64,000 bases of DNA, from contig JARHVB010000010.1 of NCBI GenBank assembly GCA_029222685.1, forward strand, positions 310,001 to 374,000, in the 5' to 3' direction. How positions within the stretch are numbered: position 1 is the first letter of the stretch; each line of letters starts with the position of its first letter. Made by a program: the position numbers and the translations under genes. A model generated the notes under the pieces. It was not told the origin of the DNA and ran no database searches. It saw nothing but the letters and a program-made list of their open reading frames with translations. This stretch comes from Terripilifer ovatus. GTDB lineage: Bacteria; Pseudomonadota; Alphaproteobacteria; Rhizobiales; Beijerinckiaceae. Of the stretch, positions 8,306 to 16,897 are shown piece by piece.

Positions 8306-8416
8306 GTCATTCCCGACGCACCGCAGGTGCGAGCGGGAATCCAGAAGCCACCGGCTTACGCCATGCCGTCAGGCAGCTCTGGATTCCCGCTCTGCGCTTC
8401 GCTTGGCGGAAATGAC
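8306..8416. repeat. Family A palindromic repeat, copy 2
   Basis: A 111-bp copy in the same orientation as copy 1. The ends GTCATTCCCG and AATGAC are kept, but the right inverted repeat has one change (GCGGAAATGAC instead of GCGGGAATGAC) and the centre is shorter. It sits between the convergent amidohydrolase and class II aldolase genes. Confidence 0.78.
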
Positions 8417-8449
8417 ACCAAAGCAGAAGCCAAATAGCTACATTGGAGC

Positions 8450-9220
8450 TCACCCCTCCAGATCGGGATGGTTCCGCAAGGCTTGTCGCAGGTGATAGGC
8501 CCATTCGGCTCCGCCTGACGGGCGGTTCTTCTCGCGGCGGAGAAATTCGCCGCGGGTCGTCTCGATGGCTTCCTGGCTGACCGGATGAATGCGTCCGCCG
8601 GTCGCCATCACCCGTTCCTGCAGCTCGCAAGCCGACACGAGCCGGCGCATCCATACGAAGGCTTCGGCGACCGAACTGCCGATCGTCAGCAGTCCGTGAT
8701 TGTACATGATCAGCGCCCGCCTTGTGCCGATGTCCTCGAGCATGCGCGGCACTTCCTCCGCCTCGGTCACGAAGCCTTCGAAGCCGTGATAGGCGAATTC
8801 CTCGTGCAGCATGCAGCCTGCCTGATCGAGGATCATCAAGCCCTCTTCGAGCGACGAGATCACCACGCTGGCGGGCGCGTGCACATGCAGCACGCAGTTC
8901 ACATCCGGCCGCGCCCGTAAAATGCCGCTGTGAAAATTATAGCCAGCGGGCGCCAGCGCCGCCTCGCGCGGCTGCCGCTCGCCGGTTTCGAGATTGACTT
9001 TCGCCAGATTGGCGGCGGTGATCTCGTTCCAGCCGAGGCCGAGCGGGTTCATCAGGAAATGCGCGCCATCGGGCGTGCGCGCCGTGATGTGGTTGAAGAT
9101 CTCGCGGTTCCAGCCGTAGTCGTAGGCGGTGCGGAACGCCGCCGCCAGTTCGATACGCAGTTTCTGTTCGGCGTCGTCGCGCAGTTCGCCGTGGACCGAG
9201 CGGATCGATGTGACAGACAT
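8450..9220 (-). CDS. Class II aldolase/adducin family protein
   Basis: 256 residues from ATG 9220, chosen because GAGGAA stands 5 nt upstream; a longer frame to 9259 would overlap the upstream gene. Family marks are HFLMNPLGLGWNEITAANL, the metal-binding HVHAPASVVISSLEEG near residue 115 and the third His in IMYNHGLLTIG. Enzymes of this family cleave or epimerise sugar phosphates, or act on related hydroxy-acids, with a divalent metal. It starts 16 bp after a Bug receptor gene, so a two-gene operon of uptake plus metabolism is likely (inference). Confidence 0.87.
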   Translation of the reverse strand: MSVTSIRSVHGELRDDAEQKLRIELAAAFRTAYDYGWNREIFNHITARTPDGAHFLMNPLGLGWNEITAANLAKVNLETGERQPREAALAPAGYNFHSGILRARPDVNCVLHVHAPASVVISSLEEGLMILDQAGCMLHEEFAYHGFEGFVTEAEEVPRMLEDIGTRRALIMYNHGLLTIGSSVAEAFVWMRRLVSACELQERVMATGGRIHPVSQEAIETTRGEFLRREKNRPSGGAEWAYHLRQALRNHPDLEG

Positions 9221-9236
9221 GGTTTCCTCGTGACAA

Positions 9237-10217
9237 TTATTGCGGCGTGAGGCCGGCATCCTGGATCAGTTTACGCCATTTTTCCGTCTGCGCATCGACG
9301 AAGGCGGGAATTTGGTCGCGCGGAACGCCGAACGGTTCCGCCACGGCCGTGGCCAGGAACGCCTTCGTCTCATTCATGCCGACGATGGTCTGCATCCAAC
9401 CGTTCAGCCGGTCGACAATGGCAGACGGCGTCGCCGCCGGAGCGGAAATGGCCATCCAGCCGTTGAGCTCATAGCCCTTGGCGCCCACTTCATCGAGCGT
9501 CGGAATCTCCGGCGCAGCATTCATCCGCCGTTTCATCGTCACGCCCAGCGGCTTGAGCTGGCCTTGCCGGGCGCGCGCCAGCGCCGCCGTTGCATCGACG
9601 ATACCGAAATCGAGTTCGCCGGCGGAGACGTCGCGCATGACATCCTGCGAGGTCTTGTAGGCCACATAGGTCGCCTTCACGCGGGCGAGGGATTTGAACA
9701 GTTCCGCGGCAGCCATTGTGGTCGATCCGCTGGCGCCATAGACCGCCTTCGCCTTGCCGGCGAGGCTCTTTTTCAACTGTTCGACCGTTGCTGGACCTTC
9801 AGTCGGGACGATGAGCAGGAAGCCGTATTCGGTTGCCGTGGCGACGATCTTGAGGTCGCGGCGTGCGTCGAACGGCAGATCCTTGTAGAGGAACTGGTTC
9901 GACGCATAAGTCGAGGTGGCGGCCCACAGCAGCTTGTATCCGTCCGGCCGCGCCTGCGCGACCTCCTGGGCCGCCAGGTTTCCGTTGGCGCCGGCCTTGT
10001 TGACGACGATCACCGGTTTGCCGGCGAGCGTGCCGAGCCGTTCGGCGAAATAGCGCGCCAGCACATCCATGCCGCCGCCCGCCGCATAGCCGGCGATCAG
10101 TTCGATCTGACGCGTTGGATAGTCGACCGGATCAGTTTGGGCGAATGCCCGCTCGCCCGCCGCGCAAAGCCCCGTTGCCGAAAGCAAGGCGCCTGCGAGC
10201 CATTTTCGCCTCGACAT
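9237..10217 (-). CDS. Bug/TctC-family tricarboxylate transporter receptor
   Basis: 326 residues from ATG 10217, preceded by GGAGGAAAC. The N-terminus SRRKWLAGALLSATGLCAAG is an export signal with a paired Arg, then AFAQTDPVDYPTRQIELIAGYAAGGGMD, the standard opening of mature Bug proteins. VIVVNKAGANGNLA and IPTLDEVGAKGYELNGWMA are further family marks. It should bind an organic acid in the periplasm; no TctAB permease is next to it. It lies upstream of the class II aldolase gene. Confidence 0.9.
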   Translation of the reverse strand: MSRRKWLAGALLSATGLCAAGERAFAQTDPVDYPTRQIELIAGYAAGGGMDVLARYFAERLGTLAGKPVIVVNKAGANGNLAAQEVAQARPDGYKLLWAATSTYASNQFLYKDLPFDARRDLKIVATATEYGFLLIVPTEGPATVEQLKKSLAGKAKAVYGASGSTTMAAAELFKSLARVKATYVAYKTSQDVMRDVSAGELDFGIVDATAALARARQGQLKPLGVTMKRRMNAAPEIPTLDEVGAKGYELNGWMAISAPAATPSAIVDRLNGWMQTIVGMNETKAFLATAVAEPFGVPRDQIPAFVDAQTEKWRKLIQDAGLTPQ

Positions 10218-10321
10218 TGTTTCCTCCAGATTTGCGATTTTGCGCCAGTATGCCGGTCTGGCGCGCGATCGCAAGTTACTGGAGGAGATGCAAACGAGCG
10301 TTCGAAAAATCAGCCGGCCAT

Positions 10322-10768
10322 TCACATCGCCACAAGCCGGGCTATCTCCGCGACCGGGTGATTGACATAGTCCTTTGCAAGTTGGCCGGAGCATCGGCCC
10401 ATCAGCTCTTTCGAGGCTGCGCCGCGAATGACGGCGAGTGCCCTGGCCGGAGCGGCGATGGCGATCTGTTTGATGTCCTTCTCACGACAGTGCGCCTCGA
10501 ATTCTGCGACCACAAGCTGCAGGAAGGCTTCTTCTTCCTGGGTGTGAAAATCGGTCTGTTCCATGGCGCTGGCCGGGCCGGCGGCATTCGTCGTGCGTCC
10601 CGGCCGGTCGGTTCCCATCTCAGCCGTTCGCGACGGCGTCTCCGTGCGCAGCTCGCGTTCCACGCTCAGCCGTGGCTCCATCGGGGTGCCGTCGTTGCGC
10701 AGGAAAAGCGCCTTTGCGCCGTCACAGACAAGCAGAAGGGCTTTGTGATTGAGCTTGAAATCGTCCAT
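10322..10768 (-). CDS. Host attachment family protein
   Basis: 148 residues from ATG 10768, which has GGAGG 5 nt upstream. The N-terminal strand ALLLVCDGAKALFLRNDG and the C-terminal IAIAAPARALAVIR...MGRCSGQLAKDYVNHPVAEI match the Host_attach (AtsE-like) family known from plant-attaching Rhizobiales. The middle (about residues 40-75) is polar and low in hydrophobics, as usual in this family. The biochemical role is unknown; it looks cytoplasmic. The gene precedes the Bug receptor on the same strand with a gap of about 100 bp. Confidence 0.8.
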   Translation of the reverse strand: MDDFKLNHKALLLVCDGAKALFLRNDGTPMEPRLSVERELRTETPSRTAEMGTDRPGRTTNAAGPASAMEQTDFHTQEEEAFLQLVVAEFEAHCREKDIKQIAIAAPARALAVIRGAASKELMGRCSGQLAKDYVNHPVAEIARLVAM

Positions 10769-10862
10769 TTGTCCTCCATTCCTCGGCAATCAACGCACGA
10801 ATGCGGGGGGCGGTTGCGAGATTTCCCCATCGACGCCGGGTACGATGCAGGCATCTCCCGCA

Positions 10863-10908
10863 CAAGTCCATGGCAGGGCCGGCGCAAATTGCCGCTGCAA
10901 GTCCATGG
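10863..10908. repeat. Direct repeat CAAGTCCATGG x2
   Basis: The 11-mer CAAGTCCATGG occurs at 10863-10873 and again at 10898-10908, 35 bp apart, in the 242-bp divergent region between the host-attachment gene and the amine oxidase gene. It could be a regulator binding site; nothing else supports that. Confidence 0.4.
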
Positions 10909-11010
10909 TATGCCCTTTGCTAGTTTCGCGAGGAAATGCAGTATCGGGAACTTTCGGTCTAAACTGCGACGGGCGCGGCGGTCCCCGGGGCTGCAGCGAA
11001 GGAAACGGCA

Positions 11011-12591
11011 ATGGCGACGCGGCGGGAATTTCTGCAGTCTATCGGGGCCGCCGGCGGCTATCGCGCGACATATCTGACGATGCAGGCTCTGGGTCTGCTG
11101 GGCACGCAGGCTGCGGTGGCGCGGACGCCGCTCGAACCTTCCACCGCTCACGGCACGCGCGTCGTGATCCTCGGCGCCGGCATGGCCGGACTGAGCGCGG
11201 CCTATGAGTTGCGCAAGGCCGGATATGTCTGCACCGTACTCGAAGCGCGCGACCGGGTCGGCGGCCGCAACTGGACCATCCGCCGCGGCACCAGTCTGGA
11301 GATGACCGACGGCACCCGGCAGAGATCTGAATTCTCGCCGGGGCTTTACTGGAATTCGGGGCCGGCCCGCCTGCCGAGCCATCACCAGGCCATGCTGGGC
11401 TATTGCCGCGAACTCGGCGTGCCGCTCGAGGTTGAAGTCAACACGAGCCGCGGCTCGCTTCTGTTCAATCCTGGTGCCGGCAAGCCCATCGAAATGCGGC
11501 AGGCGATCAATGATACCCGCGGCGAGATTGCCGAACTGCTCGGCAAGGCCATCGATCGCGGCGCCCTCGATCAGGAACTGACGGCGCATGACAAAGAGCG
11601 GATGATGGATTTCCTGCGCCGCTACGGCGACCTGACGCCGGACCGCGCCTATCGCGGCTCGGAGCGCGCCGGCCTTAAAACCTTGCCGGGCGCCGGCACT
11701 CAGGCCGCGTCTGCGCGCGATCCCGTGCCTTTGGGCAAACTGCTCGACATGGACATGTGGTCGGCGATGCTGTTCGAGGAAGGCTTCAATTTCCAGGCCA
11801 CCATGTTTCAGCCGATCGGCGGCATGGACCAGATCCCCATGGCCTTCGCGCGCAAGCTGAAGCAGATCGTCCAGCTCAATAGCGTGGTGACGGCCATCAT
11901 GCGGAAGGGCGAGGGTGTCGCCGTCAGCTATCGCAATGCGCAAAGCGGCAAATCGAAACAGATCGAGGCCGATTATTGCCTAATCACCATTCCGCTGAAA
12001 GTGCTGGCGGGCATCGAGAACGATTTCTCTCCGGACTATCGCAGCGCCATCGCCGGCGTCGAATACGGCAACGCCATCAAGATCGCCTGGGAATCGAAAC
12101 GCTTCTGGGAGAGCAAGGACCATATCTATGGCGGCATCTCCTGGGTGGCGGGGCCGACAAGCCTGGTCTGGTATCCGAGCGACCGCTTCTTTTCCGAGAC
12201 CGGTATCCTTCTCGGAGCCTATACGACACGCGGTGGCGATGAGGCCTTCATGGCGAAACCGCTGGCCGACCAATTCGACGAGTCGCGCAGGATGATCGAA
12301 GGGCTGCATCCCGGCCACGGCGCCGACCTGCAAAAGCCGATGGGCATCGCCTGGTCCAAGGTTCCCTACAGCCTGGGCATTTCGGCGCGCTATCGGAACT
12401 ACCAGGATGCGTCCTATGTCCGCCTCAGCGACCCGGACGGACCGTTCTACTTCGCCGGCGAACATTTAAGCCAACTCGGCGCCTGGCAGGAGGGTGCGGT
12501 GCTCTCGGCGCAGCGCACGATCGCCATGATCGACGCCCATCGCCGGCAGACGGTGCGCAAATCTGCGGTTCGCCAGCACGCCGTGCGATAA
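11011..12591 (+). CDS. Flavin monoamine oxidase family protein, Tat-exported
   Basis: 526 residues. The N-terminus MATRREFLQSIGAAGGY carries a twin-arginine motif (RREFL), so the folded flavoprotein is probably exported. The FAD fold VVILGAGMAGLSAAYELRKA is near residue 51, followed by LEARDRVGGRNWTIRRG. The C-terminal FAD-binding end FYFAGEHLSQLGAWQEGAV is intact. This is the amine oxidase/L-amino-acid oxidase layout: oxidative deamination of an amine or amino acid with O2. The GGAA before the start is a modest ribosome binding site. An exported RidA-like protein, encoded convergently just downstream, would fit with imine products (inference). Confidence 0.9.
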   Translation: MATRREFLQSIGAAGGYRATYLTMQALGLLGTQAAVARTPLEPSTAHGTRVVILGAGMAGLSAAYELRKAGYVCTVLEARDRVGGRNWTIRRGTSLEMTDGTRQRSEFSPGLYWNSGPARLPSHHQAMLGYCRELGVPLEVEVNTSRGSLLFNPGAGKPIEMRQAINDTRGEIAELLGKAIDRGALDQELTAHDKERMMDFLRRYGDLTPDRAYRGSERAGLKTLPGAGTQAASARDPVPLGKLLDMDMWSAMLFEEGFNFQATMFQPIGGMDQIPMAFARKLKQIVQLNSVVTAIMRKGEGVAVSYRNAQSGKSKQIEADYCLITIPLKVLAGIENDFSPDYRSAIAGVEYGNAIKIAWESKRFWESKDHIYGGISWVAGPTSLVWYPSDRFFSETGILLGAYTTRGGDEAFMAKPLADQFDESRRMIEGLHPGHGADLQKPMGIAWSKVPYSLGISARYRNYQDASYVRLSDPDGPFYFAGEHLSQLGAWQEGAVLSAQRTIAMIDAHRRQTVRKSAVRQHAVR

Positions 12592-12598
12592 GGCGCTG

Positions 12599-13120
12599 CT
12601 ATTCGACTTCCAGGATCGCCTCGACCTCGACCGGATCGTTACCCGGTAGGGCCTGGACGCCGATGGCGGAGCGCGCACTCTTGCCGGCGTCGCCGAAAAT
12701 CTCGACCATCAGGTCCGAGAATCCATCGATGACTTTCGGCGGATCGGTGAAGCCTTCCGGCGCATTGACCATGCCGAGCACTTTCACGACGCGCTTCACC
12801 TTGTCGAGGCTGCCCAGCGAGGCGCGCACTGTGGCGAGCAGGTTGATGCCCGATTGCCGCGCTGCCTGCTGTCCCTGTTCGACCGTAAGCTGCGCGCCGA
12901 CCTTCCCCTTGGTGGCAAATTGCGACGTATGCCCGGAAACGAACAGAAGATTGCCCGTGCGAACGGCATTTGCGCGATTTGCAGGCGGCGCACCCGGCGT
13001 TCGCAGGGTGATGCCGGCCTGTTTCAACCGTTCTTCTGGCGTCGGGCTTTGCGCGAAGGCGTTGCCGCACACTATCAACCCGGCCAAGGCACCGATCGCA
13101 ATTTTGGCGGCAGCATGCAT
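12599..13120 (-). CDS. Exported RidA/YjgF-like protein
   Basis: 173 residues from ATG 13120, with GAGGGG upstream. The N-terminus AAKIAIGALAGLIVCGNAFAQ is a signal peptide. The rest is a RidA fold: LFVSGHTSQFATKGKVG, VKRVVKVLGMVNAPEGF, and SARSAIGVQALPGNDPVEVE with the conserved Arg that in RidA binds the substrate carboxylate. RidA enzymes hydrolyse reactive imines and are usually cytosolic and about 130 residues long, so the export signal is notable. It is convergent with the amine oxidase gene (7 bp between stops) and divergent from the M20 peptidase gene. Confidence 0.87.
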   Translation of the reverse strand: MHAAAKIAIGALAGLIVCGNAFAQSPTPEERLKQAGITLRTPGAPPANRANAVRTGNLLFVSGHTSQFATKGKVGAQLTVEQGQQAARQSGINLLATVRASLGSLDKVKRVVKVLGMVNAPEGFTDPPKVIDGFSDLMVEIFGDAGKSARSAIGVQALPGNDPVEVEAILEVE

Positions 13121-13237
13121 TTCCAAATCCCCTCGTGCGTTGAAGCGAGCCGAAGGAAAGCTACGTGGCTCTTGCGTCGGGCGCAACAAGCATGGATGCT
13201 GACGGCCAGCCAAGCTCAAAGGGGAGGCGGCTCCGAC

Positions 13238-14686
13238 ATGAGACCCGTGCAGTCATCAATCCGCGCCCTGCTGGCAGCTGTCGCCGGCGTCTGTCTCGGC
13301 ATGTCTGTTGGCGTCTATGCCGCCTGTGCGCAAACGGCGGAGCCGGAGAAGCCGCCGGCGAACGATGTACTGTTCCGTGCCATCTACAAGGAACTCGTCG
13401 AGATCAACACGACGGAATCCGTCGGCGATACGCTTGTCGCGGCAAACGCCATGGCGAAGCGGCTGCTCGATGCGGGCTTTCCCCCAGCCGACGTTCAGGT
13501 GCTGTCATCAGGACCGCGCAAGGGCAATATGGTGGCGCGCTTGCGCGGCAACGGCAGCAGGAAACCGGTGCTGTTGATGGCGCATATGGATGTCGTCGAG
13601 GCGAAGCGCGAGGATTGGGACTTCGATCCCTTCATCCTGCAGGAGAAAGACGGCTATTTCCGCGCCCGCGGCTCGATCGACGACAAGGCGATGGCCTCGA
13701 TCTTTCTCGCCAATCTCATCCGCCTGCGCAACGAAGCCGTGATGCCCGACCGCGACATCATTCTGGCGCTGACGACCGACGAGGAACTGGCGAATTCACC
13801 GCATGATGGCGCACGCTGGCTGCTGGAAAATCATCGTCCCCTGATCGAGGCTGAATTGGCGCTCAACGAGGGCGGCGGCGGCACCTTGCGCAATGGCAAG
13901 CCGGTCAGCTCCAACATCCAGCTCGCCGAGAAAGTCTACCGCAGCTTCACGCTGGAGGTGAAGGACCCCGGCGGCCACAGCGCGCAGCCGCGTCGCGACA
14001 ATGCCATCACCAAGCTCGCCGAAGGCCTCATACGCGTCGCCGATTATGAATTTCCCGCCAGACTCAATCCGGTGACGAGCGCCTATCTGCAGATCGTCTC
14101 GAAGTTCGATCCGCCGGAAGTCAGAACGGCGCTGGCGGCGCTGATGGCGGGCGACAACCGGCCGGAGGTGCTGGCGCCATTATCCAAGCGCGCCAATTAC
14201 AATGCGCAGATCCGCACCACCTGCGTCGCCACCATGCTGGAGGCGGGCCATGCGGAAAACGCCATGGCGCAGACCGCGCGCGCCACCATCAACTGCCGCC
14301 TGCTGCCCGACGAAAACCCCGACGATGTCGCGCGCCAGCTCAAGGCCGCCGTCAAGGACGACAAGATCGCGGTGATCCCGCTTGGCACCATCGTCGACAG
14401 CCCGGCCTCGCCGATGTCGCCGGAAGTCATCAAGGCCGTGGAAGAGATCAGCGCCGACATGTGGCCGGGCATCCCGGTCATCCCGACGCAATCGGGCGGC
14501 TATACCGACAGCCGCTGGCTGCGGAAATACGGCATCCCCGCCTATGGCGTTTCCGGCGTCTTCTCCGAGGAAGGGAAGAGCGGCGTGCACGGCCTGAATG
14601 AACAGGTCGGCGTCAAGCAACTGTTCGAGGCGAAGGAGTTTCTCTATCGGTTGGTGCGCCGCGTCGCCGTGGGCGATCCGCACTGA
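13238..14686 (+). CDS. Exported M20-family metallopeptidase/deacylase
   Basis: 482 residues. ATG 13238 was chosen because GGGGAGG lies 10 nt upstream and a signal peptide (ALLAAVAGVCLGMSVGVYAACA) follows; the open frame runs further upstream but overlaps the RidA gene. Zinc-site marks are LMAHMDVVEAK (His and Asp near residues 116-118), GSIDDKA, TTDEELANS with the catalytic Glu, and VHGLNEQ for the last His. The dimerisation domain lies around residues 230-350. M20 enzymes cleave dipeptides or N-acyl amino acids; this one acts in the periplasm. Confidence 0.88.
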   Translation: MRPVQSSIRALLAAVAGVCLGMSVGVYAACAQTAEPEKPPANDVLFRAIYKELVEINTTESVGDTLVAANAMAKRLLDAGFPPADVQVLSSGPRKGNMVARLRGNGSRKPVLLMAHMDVVEAKREDWDFDPFILQEKDGYFRARGSIDDKAMASIFLANLIRLRNEAVMPDRDIILALTTDEELANSPHDGARWLLENHRPLIEAELALNEGGGGTLRNGKPVSSNIQLAEKVYRSFTLEVKDPGGHSAQPRRDNAITKLAEGLIRVADYEFPARLNPVTSAYLQIVSKFDPPEVRTALAALMAGDNRPEVLAPLSKRANYNAQIRTTCVATMLEAGHAENAMAQTARATINCRLLPDENPDDVARQLKAAVKDDKIAVIPLGTIVDSPASPMSPEVIKAVEEISADMWPGIPVIPTQSGGYTDSRWLRKYGIPAYGVSGVFSEEGKSGVHGLNEQVGVKQLFEAKEFLYRLVRRVAVGDPH

Positions 14687-15023
14687 TCGCTCAGGCCGTC
14701 TGCTCGCTCCCTGTTGCAGCGCACACTCCTTGGGCAGAATGCTGCTATTCACAGCGCGCCTGCACGTTCTCGAGACACGAATGAAGCGTCTGCGATTCTT
14801 TTCGCGGAAATCGTGCCGGCCGCTTAAAAAGCGCTTGCCTACGCTATCTGAAATATCACAGTATCTTTACAGGCGTAATGTCCGCCGCCGGTTTGCTCAT
14901 GGCCGGTCGACGTAGACATGCCGTCAGCGCCCCGCTCGACCCTGCGTTGCGGGCGCTGACGGCGCCGACGCCGAAAGGGCCAACACTGCAGGCTTTGGGG
15001 CCACAAGTTTAGGGATCGCGCAC
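14687..15023. other. Gene-free region before the 2OG oxygenase operon
   Basis: 337 bp with no convincing reading frame. The left 200 bp are moderately AT-rich and could hold the promoter of the downstream operon. The only clear structure is the 13-bp inverted repeat at 14920-14963, described separately. Confidence 0.5.
14920..14963. promoter_or_regulatory. Perfect 13-bp inverted repeat upstream of the oxygenase operon
   Basis: GCCGTCAGCGCCC at 14920-14932 is perfectly complementary to GGGCGCTGACGGC at 14951-14963, leaving an 18-nt spacer. It ends 60 bp before the ATG of the 2OG oxygenase gene. With no T tract on either side it is unlikely to be an intrinsic terminator. It could be a leader hairpin or a dimeric operator. 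Confidence 0.6.
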
Positions 15024-16052
15024 ATGCTGCCTACCGCTCGCAAACTCTCCTTCTCGGAAGTTCCCGTCGTCGATCTCGCGCCGGCATGGACCGGCCCCGA
15101 GGGACGGCGCAAGGTCGCCGATGCCATCGCCGACGCGGCAGGCCGCGTCGGCTTTTTTTACATCATCAACCATCGCATCTCCGACGAGGATATCGCCGCG
15201 ATCTTCCGCACGGCGCAGGATTTCCATGAACTCCCCATGGACAAGAAGATGGAAGTGTCGCTGAAGCTCAACAATCATGCGCAGGGCTATCTGAACGGCA
15301 TGACCAAGGGTAACGACAAGACCATCAACGAAAACCTGCAGGAGGCGTTCCAGATCCGCCGCCCGCTGCCGCCGGACGATCCGGGCATCCTCGCAGGCAA
15401 GCCGCTGCATGGCGTCATCCCGTGGCCGCCGGCCATGCCGGACCTGAAGCCGCGTATGATGGCTTACTATGACAAGATCGACGCGCTCGGCTACGAGATG
15501 CTCGACCTGTTCGAACTCAGTCTCGATTTCGAGCCCGGCACGCTCAAGGCCAGCTTCAAGAAGGACATGAACTCGCTGCGGCTGTTGCACTACCCGACGC
15601 AGCGCCCCGACGAGCCGGGCATTCATCTGGGCGCGCGCGCCCACACCGACACCAATGCTTTCACGATCCTGGCGCAGGATTCCAACGGCGGTCTCGAAGT
15701 GCGCAACCGCGACGGCGAGTTTGTCGCCGTGCCGCCGATCGCAGGGTCGCTGGTCGTCAATGTCGGTGAGGTGCTGAAAGTCTGGACCGATGGCGTTTAC
15801 AGCTCCGCCGTTCATCGCGTCATCAACCGCTCCGGCAATGAGCGCTATTCGATCCCGTTCTTCATGTATCCGAGCTATGACGCGCTGATCCAGCCCTTGA
15901 TCAAGAACCCCGATCCGTCGAATATCGCGCCTGAGGATCTGCCGACCTCGTTTCCGCGCGACAAGCCGTTCATCTACGGCGAACTCAAGTCCTACAACAC
16001 GGCGCGCATCATGCCGCGCAAATCCGAAGCCAAGACCGAGACCGCGTCGTGA
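15024..16052 (+). CDS. 2-oxoglutarate/Fe(II)-dependent oxygenase (isopenicillin-N-synthase-like)
   Basis: 342 residues. The N-terminal cap has VPVVDLAPAW and GRVGFFYIINHRI; the double-stranded helix core has the Fe(II) ligands HTDTNAF (H206, D208) and the distal His in AVHRVINRSG near 263. Ten residues later RYSIPFF provides the Arg-x-Ser that holds 2-oxoglutarate. Members hydroxylate or desaturate small molecules. It is the first gene of an operon: its stop overlaps the start of the ABC ATPase gene. The substrate is probably what the following importer brings in (inference). Confidence 0.9.
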   Translation: MLPTARKLSFSEVPVVDLAPAWTGPEGRRKVADAIADAAGRVGFFYIINHRISDEDIAAIFRTAQDFHELPMDKKMEVSLKLNNHAQGYLNGMTKGNDKTINENLQEAFQIRRPLPPDDPGILAGKPLHGVIPWPPAMPDLKPRMMAYYDKIDALGYEMLDLFELSLDFEPGTLKASFKKDMNSLRLLHYPTQRPDEPGIHLGARAHTDTNAFTILAQDSNGGLEVRNRDGEFVAVPPIAGSLVVNVGEVLKVWTDGVYSSAVHRVINRSGNERYSIPFFMYPSYDALIQPLIKNPDPSNIAPEDLPTSFPRDKPFIYGELKSYNTARIMPRKSEAKTETAS

Positions 16053-16897
16053 TGGCAGACGTATTGTCGCCTGCGCTACAGGATCGTCCGGCGCCGGACA
16101 AAGTGCCGGACGTCCATATCTCGATCCGCAACGTCGAAAAGGTCTATCGCTCCCAGCGCGGCTCGGTCGTCGCGCTGGAGAATGTCTCGCTCGATGTGGC
16201 GAAGGGTGAGTTCGTCAGTATTCTCGGCCCCAGCGGCTGCGGCAAGAGCACGTTGCTGAAGTGCATCGCAGGCCTCGAACCGCTGAGCGGCGGCGAGATT
16301 TTCGTCGGCAGGCAGCGCGTCGCCGAGCCACCGAAGGATCTCGGCGTCGTCTTCCAGCGCGACATATTGTTCGATTGGCGCACAACGCTCGACAATGTGC
16401 TGGTGACGGTGGAGTTTCTTGGCCTGAAGCGGCGCGACTACGAGGCGCGCGCCCGCAGCCTGCTGGCGACCTATGGCCTTGCCGGCTATGAGAACCGCTA
16501 TCCATGGGAGCTTTCGGGCGGCCAGCGCCAGCGCGTCGCGATCTGCCGCGCCATGGTGCACGATCCGCAATTCCTGCTGATGGACGAGCCGTTCGGCGCG
16601 CTCGATGCCCTGACGCGCGACGAGCTCAATCTCGAATTGCAGAACCGCTGGTTCGCCGACCGCAAGACCATCATTTTCATCACCCATGGCATTTCCGAAG
16701 CCGTGTTCCTGTCCGACAGGGTCATCGTGATGGGCCGCAATCCCGGCCGCATCATCGCCGACGTGAAGATCGACCTGCCGCGCCCGCGCGGCGTCGCCGT
16801 GCGCGACACGGCGGCTTTCACCGCCTATACGGGCAGATTGCGGGCGATCATGGACGACGCCAATGCCGGCATAACCCATGCTGGAGTCCTGTCATGA
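16052..16897 (+). CDS. ABC transporter ATP-binding protein, NitT/TauT (SsuB/TauB) type
   Basis: About 281 residues from ATG 16052; GTG 16049 is the in-frame codon just before and is also possible. Walker A GPSGCGKST, the signature LSGGQRQRV and Walker B FLLMDEPFGALD are intact. The sequence resembles the ATPases of nitrate, taurine and alkanesulfonate importers. The start overlaps the stop of the oxygenase gene (TGATG) and its own stop overlaps the permease start, so the three are translated as one unit. Confidence 0.93.
   Translation: MADVLSPALQDRPAPDKVPDVHISIRNVEKVYRSQRGSVVALENVSLDVAKGEFVSILGPSGCGKSTLLKCIAGLEPLSGGEIFVGRQRVAEPPKDLGVVFQRDILFDWRTTLDNVLVTVEFLGLKRRDYEARARSLLATYGLAGYENRYPWELSGGQRQRVAICRAMVHDPQFLLMDEPFGALDALTRDELNLELQNRWFADRKTIIFITHGISEAVFLSDRVIVMGRNPGRIIADVKIDLPRPRGVAVRDTAAFTAYTGRLRAIMDDANAGITHAGVLS

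Noticed and set aside
401..8416. Family A repeats as a CRISPR array or insertion sequence
   Set aside because: Copies are single and kilobases apart, without spacers, and no transposase gene is present in or near them.
12854..13237. N-terminal extension of the M20 peptidase frame
   Set aside because: It overlaps the RidA gene on the other strand; GGGGAGG and a signal peptide define ATG 13238.
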